A stretch of DNA of 64,000 bases. Origin: Chryseobacterium sp. Lineage in GTDB: Bacteria > Bacteroidota > Bacteroidia > Flavobacteriales > Weeksellaceae. The position numbers were made by a program, and so were the translations under genes. Where the stretch lies: the NCBI RefSeq assembly GCF_019236175.1, contig NZ_JAFAJM010000012.1, positions 1-64,000 of the forward strand, given 5' to 3'. The notes under the pieces were generated by a model. That model saw nothing but the letters and a program-made list of their open reading frames with translations, had not been told where the DNA came from and ran no database searches. Below, in pieces: positions 52,806 through 62,238 of the stretch. The number at the start of each line of letters is the position of its first letter. Positions within the stretch are counted from its first letter, which is position 1.

Positions 52806-53534
52806 CTATTCTAAAATGCTTTTTAAATAGGTGGCATTTTTAATAGCGGAAATTCCCCATGTATTATTGAAAAAGATAAAAGCAGTTTGGGGAATGTTTT
52901 TTATTTTTCCGGCAAGTGAATCAAGAAAATCTTTACTGTATTCAGATTTATAAAGTACAGGTTTTCCGTGCAGACGATAATAGAGGAATGACTGATGACT
53001 GATGATTATATTTTCAGGAAGATTTCCCGGAAAACTGACTCCGGAAAAAACGATATTCATATTTTTAAATAAATCAAAAACTTCTTTCTGCCACCAGGAC
53101 TCATGACGGAACTCTATGACATTTAAAAAATTAAAATCTAATGCATTAAGAATTTTATTGCGGTTTTCCGGCGTATTTTGAAAAGATGGCGGAAACTGAT
53201 ACAGGAAGCCGGAAAGTTTGTTTTTGAGGCTGTTTTGAATATGATGACAGAATGCTGAGATGGTTTCTTTTGAATCGGTAAGATTCTTTTGATGAGTGAT
53301 TAGCTTAGGAATTTTGATAAAGAATTTAAATTCCTCAGGAGTATCATCATGCCACTTTAAAAGTGTTTTTGCTGTAGGTTTTCTGTAAAATGTAGAATTG
53401 ATCTCAACGGCATTAAAAGTCTGGCTATATAAAGAAAGAAAATCTTTATTTTGAGCATTGACAGGATATAAAGACCCTTTCCAGTCGTTATTATAAAATC
53501 CTGAACATCCTATATAAAGATTTTCTTTTTTCAT
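52806..53534 (-). CDS. DUF72 (YecE-like) family protein
   Basis: A 242-residue TIM-barrel-like protein. The family marks are YIGCSGFYNNDWKGSLYP, FNAVEINSTFYRKPTAKTLLKW, FFIKIPKLITH, GFLYQFPPSF and VIEFRHESWW. YYRLHGKPVLYKSEY then FFNNTWGISAIKNA close the domain. The biochemical function is unknown. The start is 4 bp after the copper ATPase stop, so both share a transcript. Confidence 0.88.
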   Translation of the reverse strand: MKKENLYIGCSGFYNNDWKGSLYPVNAQNKDFLSLYSQTFNAVEINSTFYRKPTAKTLLKWHDDTPEEFKFFIKIPKLITHQKNLTDSKETISAFCHHIQNSLKNKLSGFLYQFPPSFQNTPENRNKILNALDFNFLNVIEFRHESWWQKEVFDLFKNMNIVFSGVSFPGNLPENIIISHQSFLYYRLHGKPVLYKSEYSKDFLDSLAGKIKNIPQTAFIFFNNTWGISAIKNATYLKSILE

Positions 53535-53538
53535 ATTG

Positions 53539-56391
53539 TTATTGTTTATTCAGATCCACAGAGTTTAATCTCAATGAATTCAGAATCACCGATAATGAGC
53601 TGATACTCATAGCAGCGGCGGCAATCATTGGTGATAGGAGAATTCCAAAGAATGGATACAATAATCCTGCCGCTACCGGAACACCCAGTACATTATAGAT
53701 AAACGCAAAGAATAAGTTTTCTTTGATATTTTTAAGAAGTTTTTCGCTCAGTAGTTTTGCTTTTGCTACCCCAAGAATATCTCCTTTTAATAAAGTGATT
53801 TCAGCGCTTTCAATAGCTACATCAGTTCCGGTTCCCATCGCAATACCGATATCAGATTGGGCAAGGGCAGGAGAGTCATTGATTCCGTCTCCCGTCATCG
53901 CAACAATTTTACCCTGTTGCTGTAATTTTTTAACTTCATTCAGCTTGTCTTCAGGAAGACAGTTGGCTTTAAAATGTTTGATTCCCAGTTCATCTGCAAC
54001 AGCTTTTGCCGTATGTTCATTGTCTCCTGTCATCATGATAATATCTACACCTTCGCTTGTCAGTCTTTCGACTGCTTTTTTGGAGCTGGATTTAATTTTA
54101 TCAGTAAAGCTGATGAATCCTAATACCTTTTGATCCTGTGCAATATAAGAGATCGTATGAGCTTTTGACTGTACTTTTACGGCTTTTTGCTTCAGGCTGT
54201 CAGGAATCTGAATCTGATAAGAGGTCAAAAGGCTTTCGTTTCCAAGGTAAGTTGTTTTTCCATCGATATTTCCTTTTACTCCTTTTCCTGAAATATTTTC
54301 AAACTGATCCACTTTTTCAGCAGAAATGTTTTCGTCTTTTGCTTTTTTAATGACTGCATTGGATAAAGGGTGTTCTGAATTCTGATTTAATGAAAATGCT
54401 AATTTTAAAATTTGATGCTCATCATCATCATCATCATTTGCGGTTTCAACATACTCTACAGATGGTTTTCCTTCCGTAAGGGTTCCTGTTTTATCAGTGA
54501 TCAGTACATTCACTCTGTTCATTTGTTCAAGGGCTTCGGCATTTTTAATCAGAATACCGTTTTTAGCCCCTTTTCCTATTCCTACCATGAGAGACATAGG
54601 AGTAGCAAGACCAAGTGCACAAGGACAGGCCACGATTAACACGGCCACCGCGTTTATAAAAGCAAATAAACTTCTTTTCCCTTCCGGTCCGAAGAACTGC
54701 CATAACACAAAAGTGAGTACTGCAATAAGTATCACTGCCGGAACAAATATTTTTGATACTTTATCGGTTAATTTCTGAATAGGCGCTTTGCTTCGGCTGG
54801 CTTCATTCACCATTTTAATGATTTGAGAAAGAAGGGTTTCGTCACCCACTTTTTCAGCTCTCATAATGAAAACCTGATTTCCGTTGATCGTTCCTGATGA
54901 AACCTTGTCGTCGATGTTTTTCTCAACAGGTACGGGTTCACCGGTGATCATGCTTTCGTCCACGACAGAATTTCCTTCCGTAATTTTACCGTCCACCGGA
55001 ATTTTTTCACCGGGTTTTACCTTTAAAAGATCTCCGATTTTGACCTGAGAAAGTAAAACCCTTTTTTCTTCACCGTTCACAATAAGATGGGCTTCATCCG
55101 GTGAAAGATTCATAAGTTCTTTAATAGCATTCCCAGTTTTTTTATGAGCGGCAGCTTCCATAAGCTGGCCCAAAATAACCAACGTCAGGATGACACAGAC
55201 TGCCTCAAAATATAAAGGGATTTCATGATTATGTCCACGGATTTCATGGGGGATAATATCGGGGAATACTAATGCGGCAATACTGAAAATAAATGCTGCG
55301 GCTACGCCCAGAGCAATAAGACTGAACATATTAAGATTCCAGGTTTTGAAAGAAACCCAACCTCTTTTTAAAAGAAACCATCCCGAGTAAAACGTGACAG
55401 GAAGAGTTAGTGCTAACTCAATAAAGCCCTGGATCTGATGAGAGAAAGGAAAATTAATAAGCATGCCTCCCATAGAAAGGATAAACACAGGAATGGTAAA
55501 TGCCAGTGAAATGATAAATTTTCTTTTAAGGATATTGTATGTCTCATCTTCTTCATCGTCATCACCATCGGGCATCCTTACGAGATCCATTCCACAGATA
55601 GGGCAGCTTCCCGGCTCGTCGCGGATGATTTCCGGGTGCATCGGACAGGTATATTTTGCTGTTTTCTTTTCAGGATATTTTACAAGATCCATTCCGCATA
55701 CCGGACATCCTACGTTAGAATCATAGGTTTTATCACCTTCACAATACATCGGGCAATAATATTTTCCGGCCATATCATCTGTTACTGCAGGAGCTTCATG
55801 ATGATGCGCGTGTGAATGTGAATGGTGATGATGATGGGATGCTGCATTTTTCACAAGATCTGCCGTGATCTCTTCCATATGCATATGGCAAACCGGACAG
55901 TCTCCTTTTTCATCATAAGTTTTGTCACCTTCGCAAAACATAGGACAATAGTATTTTCCTATACTGTCTTTAAAATTTTCCGGAAGGTTAGATGATGAAT
56001 ACGTTGGTTTGTGATTAGGATCCTTAGCCAGTTTTTCTTCAATAGGAACCAGATACATTTTGCAGACAGGGCATCTTTCTCCCTGTTTAAAATATACTTT
56101 GTCGCCTTCGCATTCCATAGGACAATAATAAACGGATGAAGGAGATACGCGATCCTGAGGTTTTGTAAAAACTTTATCCGGATTTTCAGGATCTTCGAGT
56201 TTATATTTTCCTATTTCGGACAATGCATTATTTAATACAGAAAGCCCTACTTCGTGATGAGACGTTATTGTTGCGGTATTGTTTTCCAGATTGACATCGG
56301 CTTTTACACCTTGCACGCTGTTCAGCTTTTCTGAAATCTTTTTCTGGCAACCTGAGCAGGTCATTCCTAGTATTTTATACTGTCGTTCCAT
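53539..56391 (-). CDS. Copper-type P1B ATPase with four heavy-metal-binding ribbons
   Basis: The ATG at 56391 ([15 protein letters not shown]) gives 950 residues. An HMA domain with GMTCSGC comes first. Four ribbon units follow: CPMECEGD...[16 protein letters not shown]...[16 protein letters not shown]...CPVCGMDL and CPMHPE...CPICGMDL. A His-rich stretch ([13 protein letters not shown]) sits after the second. The transporter core has TGEPVPVEK, the membrane CPC in VACPCALG, phospho-acceptor DKTGT (about residue 630), the HP in SEHPLSN and [13 protein letters not shown] and the final MSISS favour Cu(I) export. An AraC-type regulator lies upstream. Confidence 0.92.
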   Translation of the reverse strand: MERQYKILGMTCSGCQKKISEKLNSVQGVKADVNLENNTATITSHHEVGLSVLNNALSEIGKYKLEDPENPDKVFTKPQDRVSPSSVYYCPMECEGDKVYFKQGERCPVCKMYLVPIEEKLAKDPNHKPTYSSSNLPENFKDSIGKYYCPMFCEGDKTYDEKGDCPVCHMHMEEITADLVKNAASHHHHHSHSHAHHHEAPAVTDDMAGKYYCPMYCEGDKTYDSNVGCPVCGMDLVKYPEKKTAKYTCPMHPEIIRDEPGSCPICGMDLVRMPDGDDDEEDETYNILKRKFIISLAFTIPVFILSMGGMLINFPFSHQIQGFIELALTLPVTFYSGWFLLKRGWVSFKTWNLNMFSLIALGVAAAFIFSIAALVFPDIIPHEIRGHNHEIPLYFEAVCVILTLVILGQLMEAAAHKKTGNAIKELMNLSPDEAHLIVNGEEKRVLLSQVKIGDLLKVKPGEKIPVDGKITEGNSVVDESMITGEPVPVEKNIDDKVSSGTINGNQVFIMRAEKVGDETLLSQIIKMVNEASRSKAPIQKLTDKVSKIFVPAVILIAVLTFVLWQFFGPEGKRSLFAFINAVAVLIVACPCALGLATPMSLMVGIGKGAKNGILIKNAEALEQMNRVNVLITDKTGTLTEGKPSVEYVETANDDDDDEHQILKLAFSLNQNSEHPLSNAVIKKAKDENISAEKVDQFENISGKGVKGNIDGKTTYLGNESLLTSYQIQIPDSLKQKAVKVQSKAHTISYIAQDQKVLGFISFTDKIKSSSKKAVERLTSEGVDIIMMTGDNEHTAKAVADELGIKHFKANCLPEDKLNEVKKLQQQGKIVAMTGDGINDSPALAQSDIGIAMGTGTDVAIESAEITLLKGDILGVAKAKLLSEKLLKNIKENLFFAFIYNVLGVPVAAGLLYPFFGILLSPMIAAAAMSISSLSVILNSLRLNSVDLNKQ

Positions 56392-56574
56392 GATGCTTAA
56401 ATTTATCATACAAATTTCCAAAAAGGAGATCTAAGGTTGTTATAAATTTAAGGATAATAGTTATAGAATTTGGATCGGTTGGAAAAGCACCGGAGTATTA
56501 GAGCAATGAGAGATTCAAAATGTTGTTAAGATTTAATTTCAAAACTTTCAGTTACCTAATACTCTTTACCTTAA

Positions 56575-57135
56575 TCAAAGATTGTCAAGAGGTTTTCTGT
56601 GATGGTCCTTTAGCTTTTTAAACTCGGTAGGAGTGAAGCCGGTACTGTTTCTGAATTGAGTAGAAAGATGCTGAACGCTTTTGTATCCAAGCTTTCCCGC
56701 GATTTCAGTAAGGGTAAATTCGTTATACAAAAGCAACTCCTTTACTTTTTCAATTTTTTGAAGAATGAAAAACTGCTCAAGGGTAATGTTTTCATTTTGA
56801 GAAAAGGTTTTTGAAAGGGAACTGTAGTCTTTATGAAGTTTCGAGCTTAGAAACTCTGAGAGTAAAAAATCCTCAGAGATATCGAGTCCGCTGATTTTCA
56901 TAATAATCAGATTTTTAATTTTTTCCACCAACTGGTATGCAGAATCCATAATTCTTTCAAAACCAGTTGCTACCAGTTCCTTTTCGATAATCCGCATTTT
57001 TTCAGGAGATATTTCCGAGGCTGTTTCTGCTTCACCTAATATAACAGAACGGGGTGCTGCCCCTGCTTTATTAAAAATATCTTCAACAGCAGAAATGCAT
57101 CTGTTGCAGACCATGTTTTTTATGAATATTTTCAT
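56575..57135 (-). CDS. AraC-family regulator with HMA-like metal-binding N-terminus
   Basis: A 186-residue protein. Residues 1-70 resemble a small heavy-metal-associated ferredoxin-like fold: IFIKNMVCNRCISAVEDIF keeps the CxxC of metallochaperones, though the central residues differ. The C-terminal AraC helix-turn-helix pair is EKVKELLLYNEFTLTEIAGK then SVQHLSTQFRNSTGFTPTEFKKL. Direct metal sensing by the N-terminal CxxC is a fair inference, and the copper ATPase 183 bp downstream is the obvious target. It overlaps the thioesterase gene by 4 bp. Confidence 0.85.
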   Translation of the reverse strand: MKIFIKNMVCNRCISAVEDIFNKAGAAPRSVILGEAETASEISPEKMRIIEKELVATGFERIMDSAYQLVEKIKNLIIMKISGLDISEDFLLSEFLSSKLHKDYSSLSKTFSQNENITLEQFFILQKIEKVKELLLYNEFTLTEIAGKLGYKSVQHLSTQFRNSTGFTPTEFKKLKDHHRKPLDNL

Positions 57136-57527
57136 AGGTCGTTATTTAACCTGTCTTTAACGAATTCAATCTGAGTTTTGCCGTGAGGAGAAGGATTGCC
57201 GTCACTGTCAAGGTTCACCATTACAATTTTATCAACTGTAATGATAGTCTGATGAGTCATCTTGTTTCTGACATTACAACACAGGGTAATAGAGGATGAT
57301 CCGAAATGTGTCGCTTCAATACCTATTTCTATAATATCACCTTGTTTTGCAGAGCTTACAAAATTGATTTCTGAAATGAATTTAGTGACCACTTTTGTGT
57401 TTTCCAGCTGGATGATAGCGTATAACGCCGCTTCTTCATCGATCCATTGTAAAAGTCTTCCTCCAAAAAGAGAATGGTTTGGATTTAAGTCTTCAGGTTT
57501 TACCCATTTTCTGGTATGATAGTTCAT
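57132..57527 (-). CDS. Hotdog-fold acyl-CoA thioesterase (YciA-like)
   Basis: A 131-residue protein. NPNHSLFGGRLLQWIDEEAALYA contains the catalytic Asp helix of the YciA/BACH-type hotdog thioesterases, and TKFISEINFVSSAKQGDIIEIG and IEATHFGSSSITL follow in order. It hydrolyses acyl-CoA to free acid and CoA. The link with the downstream regulator is by 4-bp overlap; a functional link to copper is not evident. Confidence 0.87.
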   Translation of the reverse strand: MNYHTRKWVKPEDLNPNHSLFGGRLLQWIDEEAALYAIIQLENTKVVTKFISEINFVSSAKQGDIIEIGIEATHFGSSSITLCCNVRNKMTHQTIITVDKIVMVNLDSDGNPSPHGKTQIEFVKDRLNNDL

Positions 57528-57622
57528 ATTCTAATAATTTGTATTGCAAATTTAATGTTTAAAGACGGGCTTTTCAAAAGAATACTATTTATTGATCAAA
57601 AGAAGATGATTCATTTTCTCAA

Positions 57623-58036
57623 TCATTTTCTTTTGGAACGCATTGCTCTTACTTTTGTAACGGAAGTATCATTGATGAGTTTTTGATATTCTTCACTTTC
57701 TATAGGATAAATGGCCACTTTACCCAGTTTATTATGATGAAAACCGAATCCGTATCTTTTTGCAAGAGGGGAAGATCGGAAGCAGGCTTGTCCTTTTGAA
57801 AAAAATATAATCCTTGCTTCCTGTTTTTCGCTTTCTGAAATGTCATTTTTAATAGCATAACATTCAAAAATGATATCATCGGAAGTAAACTGATAAGGAT
57901 GATTTATGATTTTTTCATACTGAAGACGAGCCAGAGTTTTTTCTTTTTTCTCAGATGGTACCTCTCCGTGAGAAACAGGACAGTCTTCAGCAACTTCAAT
58001 CAGGGTATTTGTAAAATTGGTGGTATGTTCTTTCAT
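57623..58036 (-). CDS. DUF6157-family protein
   Basis: A 137-residue cytosolic protein. It starts MKEHTTNFTNTLIEVAEDCPVSHGEVP, the usual opening of DUF6157, and carries KTLARLQYEKIINHPYQFTSDDIIFE, FFSKGQACFRSSPLAKRYGFGFHHN and YPIESEEYQKL. Function unknown. Its final codons lie in an inverted repeat (57597-57636). Confidence 0.8.
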   Translation of the reverse strand: MKEHTTNFTNTLIEVAEDCPVSHGEVPSEKKEKTLARLQYEKIINHPYQFTSDDIIFECYAIKNDISESEKQEARIIFFSKGQACFRSSPLAKRYGFGFHHNKLGKVAIYPIESEEYQKLINDTSVTKVRAMRSKRK

Positions 58037-58072
58037 AACCCTTGCCTTTTATTGGTTGGTATAAAGATACGG

Positions 58073-58276
58073 CTATTCTTTATATTCCAGAATATCTCCA
58101 GGTTGGCAGTTTAAAGCTTCGCAAATAGCCTCAAGAGTACTGAAACGAATCGCTTTGGCTTTTCCTGTTTTTAAAATAGAAAGATTGGAAAGACTAAGGT
58201 CTACTTTTTTAGAAAGTTCATTGAGGGACATTTTTCTTGTAGCCATCATGATATCCAGGTTTACAATTATCGGCAT
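58073..58276 (-). CDS. Cro/C1-type helix-turn-helix regulator
   Basis: A 67-residue protein that is almost only an HTH_3/XRE domain: LDIMMATRKMSLNELSKKVDLSLSNLSILKTGKAKAIRFSTL with EAICEALNCQPGDILEYKE. This small type is often paired with a DUF2975 membrane protein, but no such gene adjoins here. The target is unknown. Confidence 0.88.
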   Translation of the reverse strand: MPIIVNLDIMMATRKMSLNELSKKVDLSLSNLSILKTGKAKAIRFSTLEAICEALNCQPGDILEYKE

Positions 58277-58577
58277 GATTCGATTTTTTTTAATTAATAA
58301 TGTGAAAGAGAGATCGTCTGGTAATTTTGTTAACTAACTTTAACTTTTTGTAAATATCGGTAATTATTGATTGTTAATCAATAAATATTTATTCTTTTTT
58401 AATTAAATTAAAGACTGAGTTAAAATAAAAGTGATAAACATTAAAAAAAAATCTTTGATTTGTTTTTTTTAATTGTATCTTGCATACGTTTATATTTGGA
58501 ATCAATATTTGTTCATTAATTTATGTTGTTTTTCTTTTATATACCAAATTTTTATTAATTTTTTAATTTTATTTAAA
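58277..58577 (+). promoter_or_regulatory. AT-rich divergent region with leader of the RRM gene
   Basis: The 301-bp region separates the HTH gene from the RRM gene. TATATTTG at 58491-58498 with TTG at 58473-58475 (15 nt, short of the usual spacing) is the best promoter candidate for the RRM gene, giving a leader of about 75 nt. TAATTTTG at 58323-58330 is an isolated -7-like match. No ORF is supported. Confidence 0.4.
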
Positions 58578-58943
58578 ATGAACATTTTTGTTTCAAACAT
58601 CAATTACGCAACTAAAGAATATGAGTTGCATGATCTATTTGCAGAATTTGGAGACGTATCATCCGCTAAAATCGTTATGGACAGAGAAACTGGCCGTTCA
58701 AGAGGTTTCGGTTTTGTTGAAATGGGTGATGAAGAAGGACAACAAGCTATCGAAGCTCTTAATCAGAAAGAATTCAACGGAAAAGCGTTAAACGTATCTG
58801 AAGCTAAACCAAGAGAAGAGAAGCCAAGAAGAAGTTTCGATAACAACAGAGGTGGTGGTTATGGAAACAACAGAGGTGGCGGAAGCTATGGAAACAACCG
58901 TGGCGGAGGTGATCGCGGTGGAAACGGCGGAAAACGTTGGTAA
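58578..58943 (+). CDS. RRM RNA-binding protein with Gly-rich RGG-like tail
   Basis: The ATG at 58578 gives 121 residues (MNIFVSNINYATKEYELHDL). RNP2 is IFVSNI (residues 3-8) and RNP1 is RGFGFVEM (near 45). After residue 82 the tail is built of NNRGGGYG / NNRGGGSYG repeats ending GGNGGKRW. The layout matches the glycine-rich RNA-binding proteins of Bacteroidota and cyanobacteria, which act on mRNA structure or stability. The extra 35 residues from 58473 fall in the leader. Confidence 0.93.
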   Translation: MNIFVSNINYATKEYELHDLFAEFGDVSSAKIVMDRETGRSRGFGFVEMGDEEGQQAIEALNQKEFNGKALNVSEAKPREEKPRRSFDNNRGGGYGNNRGGGSYGNNRGGGDRGGNGGKRW

Positions 58944-58951
58944 AAAATATG

Positions 58952-58979
58952 AAGCGGCTTTTTTAAGCCGCTTTTTTTA
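58952..58979. terminator. Terminator of the RRM gene
   Basis: AAGCGGCTT / AAGCCGCTT with a TTTT loop and a T run. It also borders the convergent DUF4153 gene. Confidence 0.88.
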
Positions 58980-58982
58980 TGT

Positions 58983-60770
58983 CTATTTTTCCCTGATCAG
59001 AAGGGCCGCATCATTATAATACAGATTCTCGGTACTGTATGAATTTTTTCCTTTCGAGATTTCGGGGAAAATCATTTTAATATGATATTTTCCTAAGTCG
59101 CCCTCTACAGAAATTTCTTTTACCTCTGTAATGCCAGAATCTTTATTACTATCTTTAAAGAGTCTGATGAGAGCAGGTGTAAAATCTATTTCCTCCTTTC
59201 CGTTAAGAAGCACTCTAATGGCTTCCGACTCATTTACTTTAGTTTTGTTATCGATAAGAAACTGATCTCCATTGATTTTCTTTGATATTTTCCCATAGCT
59301 TTGAAAATTAATCAAATACTGATATCCTTTAATATCAGTCACTTCATTTTCAGAACGAAGCGTCAGAAGCTCGTATTCGGGTAGTTCGCTATGTTTATCA
59401 GCATATGTGAACGCTTTCCGAAGACTATTATTTATCGTCCAGTAATACGGATTTTTAAAAGCATCCGATAACTGGATACGCGTTTTTGAATTTATAAGAT
59501 CCAGTAAAAAAGCTTCCTGTTTTCTGTTGATGAGAAATTCAAACTGTGATGTCATTTTATCAATAACCGGATCAGAAATTTTTTTGTTAAAATCTATACT
59601 GTTGTTGGTAAGGAGTTGATGATCATTCAAAAGTTTCATCAATTCGCTTTTCTGACTTCTTTTAGACACACTGAATGCATTCAGATAAGGGAATACAAGT
59701 GCAAAGACTCCGAGTATGAATAAACTTACCGGTATAAATCGGATGCTTGCATTTTTCCTGAAAATAAAATAGACCACTAAACCTGTCAGCCATACCGCTA
59801 AGAGCAGAACAAAATATCTGAGTTCTGTGTATCCGTATGTGGAAATTCTGGTAAATACAGCCGCAAAAAGTAAGATGATAAGGGGGATAAGCGTATAATA
59901 GAACAGTCTTGAAAATACTTTTACCCAGGATTTCGCATGATCTTCCTTTAATGGATGTACAAGCAGTAAAGCAAGAATTCCCACAATACTGTATGCAAGC
60001 ACAAGATAGGATACCCAGCCTCTTGGCAGTTCCCAGTTAATCAATATTTTAAATGAATAAAAATAAAGAATGACGGCGTAGATCAGGAGAAGAGGAATTA
60101 AAATAAACTGGGTGAAAAATTTTAAAACTACCGGATATTTACTGTCTTTTTCGAGATGGAAAAGTCCGTTTTCGTTGAATATCAGGAAAATTAAGCAACT
60201 CCCTGTAACAGACATCAGAAAAAATATATCAAAGTAAATTCGATCGTGAAAACTGAAATCAAAAAGTTTGTCAACAGCTAAGACTGCAAGTTCTATACCT
60301 CCGGTAAGAACCCCGGTAAATAAAAAGGTAAGGACAATATTTACAAAAAGATTTTTGTTGTATTGCCAAAAACCATGCTCTTTATTCCGTTGCAGGAAAG
60401 GAACGAAAGAAACAAAGAGATGGGAAAGAAGAAAAGTTATTATGATAATGTATCCATACACCTTTGTAAAATCTTTTCGGGTATCGGGCAGTATTAAATA
60501 AAATCCAATGAGGAAAATAATTCCTGTCCATTCAAGAAGATAACGTCTTCCGATCCGTTGGGAAAGCATTTGTAATGCAAACATCAGTGATATTCCCAGT
60601 CCGGAACATATGGTAAATTTAGCATAACCCAGAAAAGAAACCTCTGAAGTCTGGGTTTCATGCAAAAAAATGGCTCCGGTAGAAGTTAACAGAGCCATTA
60701 GGAGAACGATAGGAGAGCGTAGAATAACTTCTTTGGCTTTTCCTGTTATTTCAAAAATTTTTATTTTCAT
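58983..60770 (-). CDS. DUF4153-family multi-pass membrane protein
   Basis: A 595-residue protein with about 11-12 membrane helices in residues 15-370 (VILRSPIVLLMALLTSTGAI, FTICSGLGISLMFAL, VNIVLTFLFTGVLTGG) and a soluble C-terminal domain of about 220 residues (RSQKSELMKLLNDHQLL to DAALLIREK). The family is DUF4153; function unknown. It is the last gene of an operon with PAP2 and BlaI-like genes (12-bp gap upstream), and its stop abuts the RRM terminator. Confidence 0.8.
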   Translation of the reverse strand: MKIKIFEITGKAKEVILRSPIVLLMALLTSTGAIFLHETQTSEVSFLGYAKFTICSGLGISLMFALQMLSQRIGRRYLLEWTGIIFLIGFYLILPDTRKDFTKVYGYIIIITFLLSHLFVSFVPFLQRNKEHGFWQYNKNLFVNIVLTFLFTGVLTGGIELAVLAVDKLFDFSFHDRIYFDIFFLMSVTGSCLIFLIFNENGLFHLEKDSKYPVVLKFFTQFILIPLLLIYAVILYFYSFKILINWELPRGWVSYLVLAYSIVGILALLLVHPLKEDHAKSWVKVFSRLFYYTLIPLIILLFAAVFTRISTYGYTELRYFVLLLAVWLTGLVVYFIFRKNASIRFIPVSLFILGVFALVFPYLNAFSVSKRSQKSELMKLLNDHQLLTNNSIDFNKKISDPVIDKMTSQFEFLINRKQEAFLLDLINSKTRIQLSDAFKNPYYWTINNSLRKAFTYADKHSELPEYELLTLRSENEVTDIKGYQYLINFQSYGKISKKINGDQFLIDNKTKVNESEAIRVLLNGKEEIDFTPALIRLFKDSNKDSGITEVKEISVEGDLGKYHIKMIFPEISKGKNSYSTENLYYNDAALLIREK

Positions 60771-60782
60771 CAGCAGTTCAAT

Positions 60783-61268
60783 TTATACTTTTTTCTTTTT
60801 TTTCTTCTTTTCTTTATCTTTTTCCTTGCTTTTGATTTTTTTCTCTTTTTTAGGGCTCAGGATTTCTTCAGCGAATTCATATTTAGGCTCCTCAGGTTTG
60901 GTAGGTTTAATCTCAATTCTAAGGTCGAAATAACCTTTAAGATCATCTTGTGAGATTAATTTTTCATTGAATAAGAATTCTAAAATTTCCTTTCCGGAGT
61001 CATTAAAAAAATGATGTGAAAGTTCTTTTAATAAGAACTTTTTATATTCGTCAAAAGGGACCTGCACCGTATATTTAAAAATTCTGCCTTCTTTTAGAGT
61101 AGATAAATATCCTTTTTCAACCAGTATTTTCAGATAAGTAGATACTGTATTCTGATGTGGTTTGGGTTCAGGATGTTGCTCCATAATGTCTTTAAGATAA
61201 AAGGAATCCAGTTTCCAGAACAGCTTCATAAAGTTTTCCTCCGCGGCGGTAAGATGATTAATTTTCAT
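60783..61268 (-). CDS. BlaI/MecI-like winged-helix repressor with Lys-rich tail
   Basis: The ATG at 61268 gives 161 residues (MKINHLTAAEENFMKLFWKL). The winged helix reads DIMEQHPEPKPHQNTVSTYLKILVEKGYLSTLKEGRIFKYTV, the BlaI/MecI/CopY pattern. The dimerisation region follows (KEILEFLFNEKLISQDDL). The tail from about residue 138 is almost only Lys and Glu (KKEKKIKSKEKDKEKKKKKK). No BlaR1-type sensor protease adjoins. It lies between the PAP2 and DUF4153 genes, which may be its targets. Confidence 0.85.
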   Translation of the reverse strand: MKINHLTAAEENFMKLFWKLDSFYLKDIMEQHPEPKPHQNTVSTYLKILVEKGYLSTLKEGRIFKYTVQVPFDEYKKFLLKELSHHFFNDSGKEILEFLFNEKLISQDDLKGYFDLRIEIKPTKPEEPKYEFAEEILSPKKEKKIKSKEKDKEKKKKKKKV

Positions 61269-61276
61269 AGATTCTT

Positions 61277-61879
61277 TTAATGTTGAAATTGAATATTGCA
61301 ATAAAGATAGACAAAAGATATCAGAAAAGCTATTCCGGCCCCCATAAATACTTCTTTTACGGTATGCCTTTTTAAAATAATTCTGGTAATACCAACCAGG
61401 GCAGCAATGCCTAACCATAGGATTCCGATGGCAGGGTCTAATGAGAAAAATAATGCAGCAACAAACACATTGAAAGCCGTATGCATCGAGCTTTTAATGA
61501 AAAAATTACTGATCTGAAGAGCTAAAAGAAGAATGAAAATAAATAGCATGACCAGATCTAGATATCCGTTTCTGATATAATTAAAAATAAGGTAAGCAAT
61601 CAGACAGATAGCAATAAATATATATAATGTCTTTCTCTGAACACGGTTGGATACATCCATATTAGTATATCTTCCCGTTTTCACATTCCATACCAGCCAT
61701 ATGACAACCGGAGCAATGACCATTACTAATATAGGAAGAAAATAAAGCACAGAATCTGTAAGGGAATATTCTCTGATACTCATATAAATGAAGAAAATTG
61801 TCAGAGAAATTAAAGGATTGAAAAAATCTGAGACGAGTTTTGAAATTTTATGGGATATAGATGAACTTTTTTCTTCCAT
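61277..61879 (-). CDS. PAP2-family phosphatase
   Basis: A 200-residue membrane protein with five or six helices. The PAP2 signature parts are SSMHTAFNVFVAAL (near 130) and GITRIILKRHTVKEVFMGAG (near 165-185), which hold the catalytic His pair and Arg; the first KxxxxxxRP-type motif is weak. Such enzymes dephosphorylate lipid phosphates such as undecaprenyl or phosphatidylglycerol phosphate. First gene of the operon with BlaI-like and DUF4153 genes. Confidence 0.82.
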   Translation of the reverse strand: MEEKSSSISHKISKLVSDFFNPLISLTIFFIYMSIREYSLTDSVLYFLPILVMVIAPVVIWLVWNVKTGRYTNMDVSNRVQRKTLYIFIAICLIAYLIFNYIRNGYLDLVMLFIFILLLALQISNFFIKSSMHTAFNVFVAALFFSLDPAIGILWLGIAALVGITRIILKRHTVKEVFMGAGIAFLISFVYLYCNIQFQH

Positions 61880-62238
61880 AATTTAAGTTTAAGAGTCAAA
61901 TATAACATTATAAGCCCAGAAAACAAGAGGAAAAGACAAATGAACTTTCCGAATAGAGGGTAAGGTAAGTTGATCAATGATATTAGCTGTAGAGCGCTGA
62001 GACCAGCAATATTTTCCTCAGGAAAGAATAGCAAAGTAAATTATCTGTTAAGAATAATTAATAAGGAATAAATTCATTGCATGTCACCAAGTTCTATGGG
62101 CTGAATAAGAAACAGAAGCGTTTTATCTCCATCCGATTTTGCAGAAAAAACGAAAAGTTACTTATGCATACAATAAAAACAAAGTTTTTTTCATAATTTT
62201 GCTCAACTATTTCATAATAAAAAAGCAAGAGCTAACAC
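61880..62238. promoter_or_regulatory. 359-bp divergent region with pdhA promoter element
   Basis: It separates the PAP2 operon from pdhA. TAATTTTG at 62194-62201, 37 bp before the pdhA ATG, is a -7 element; no matching TTG is at the usual distance. A short minus-strand frame reaching 62034 is hydrophobic but overlaps the PAP2 start and is not supported. Confidence 0.45.

Noticed and set aside
53723..54133. 136-codon plus-strand frame inside the copper ATPase
   Set aside because: It is a shadow of the ATPase catalytic domain.
61810..62034. Minus-strand 74-codon hydrophobic frame upstream of PAP2
   Set aside because: It overlaps the PAP2 start by 70 bp and has no family resemblance or promoter.
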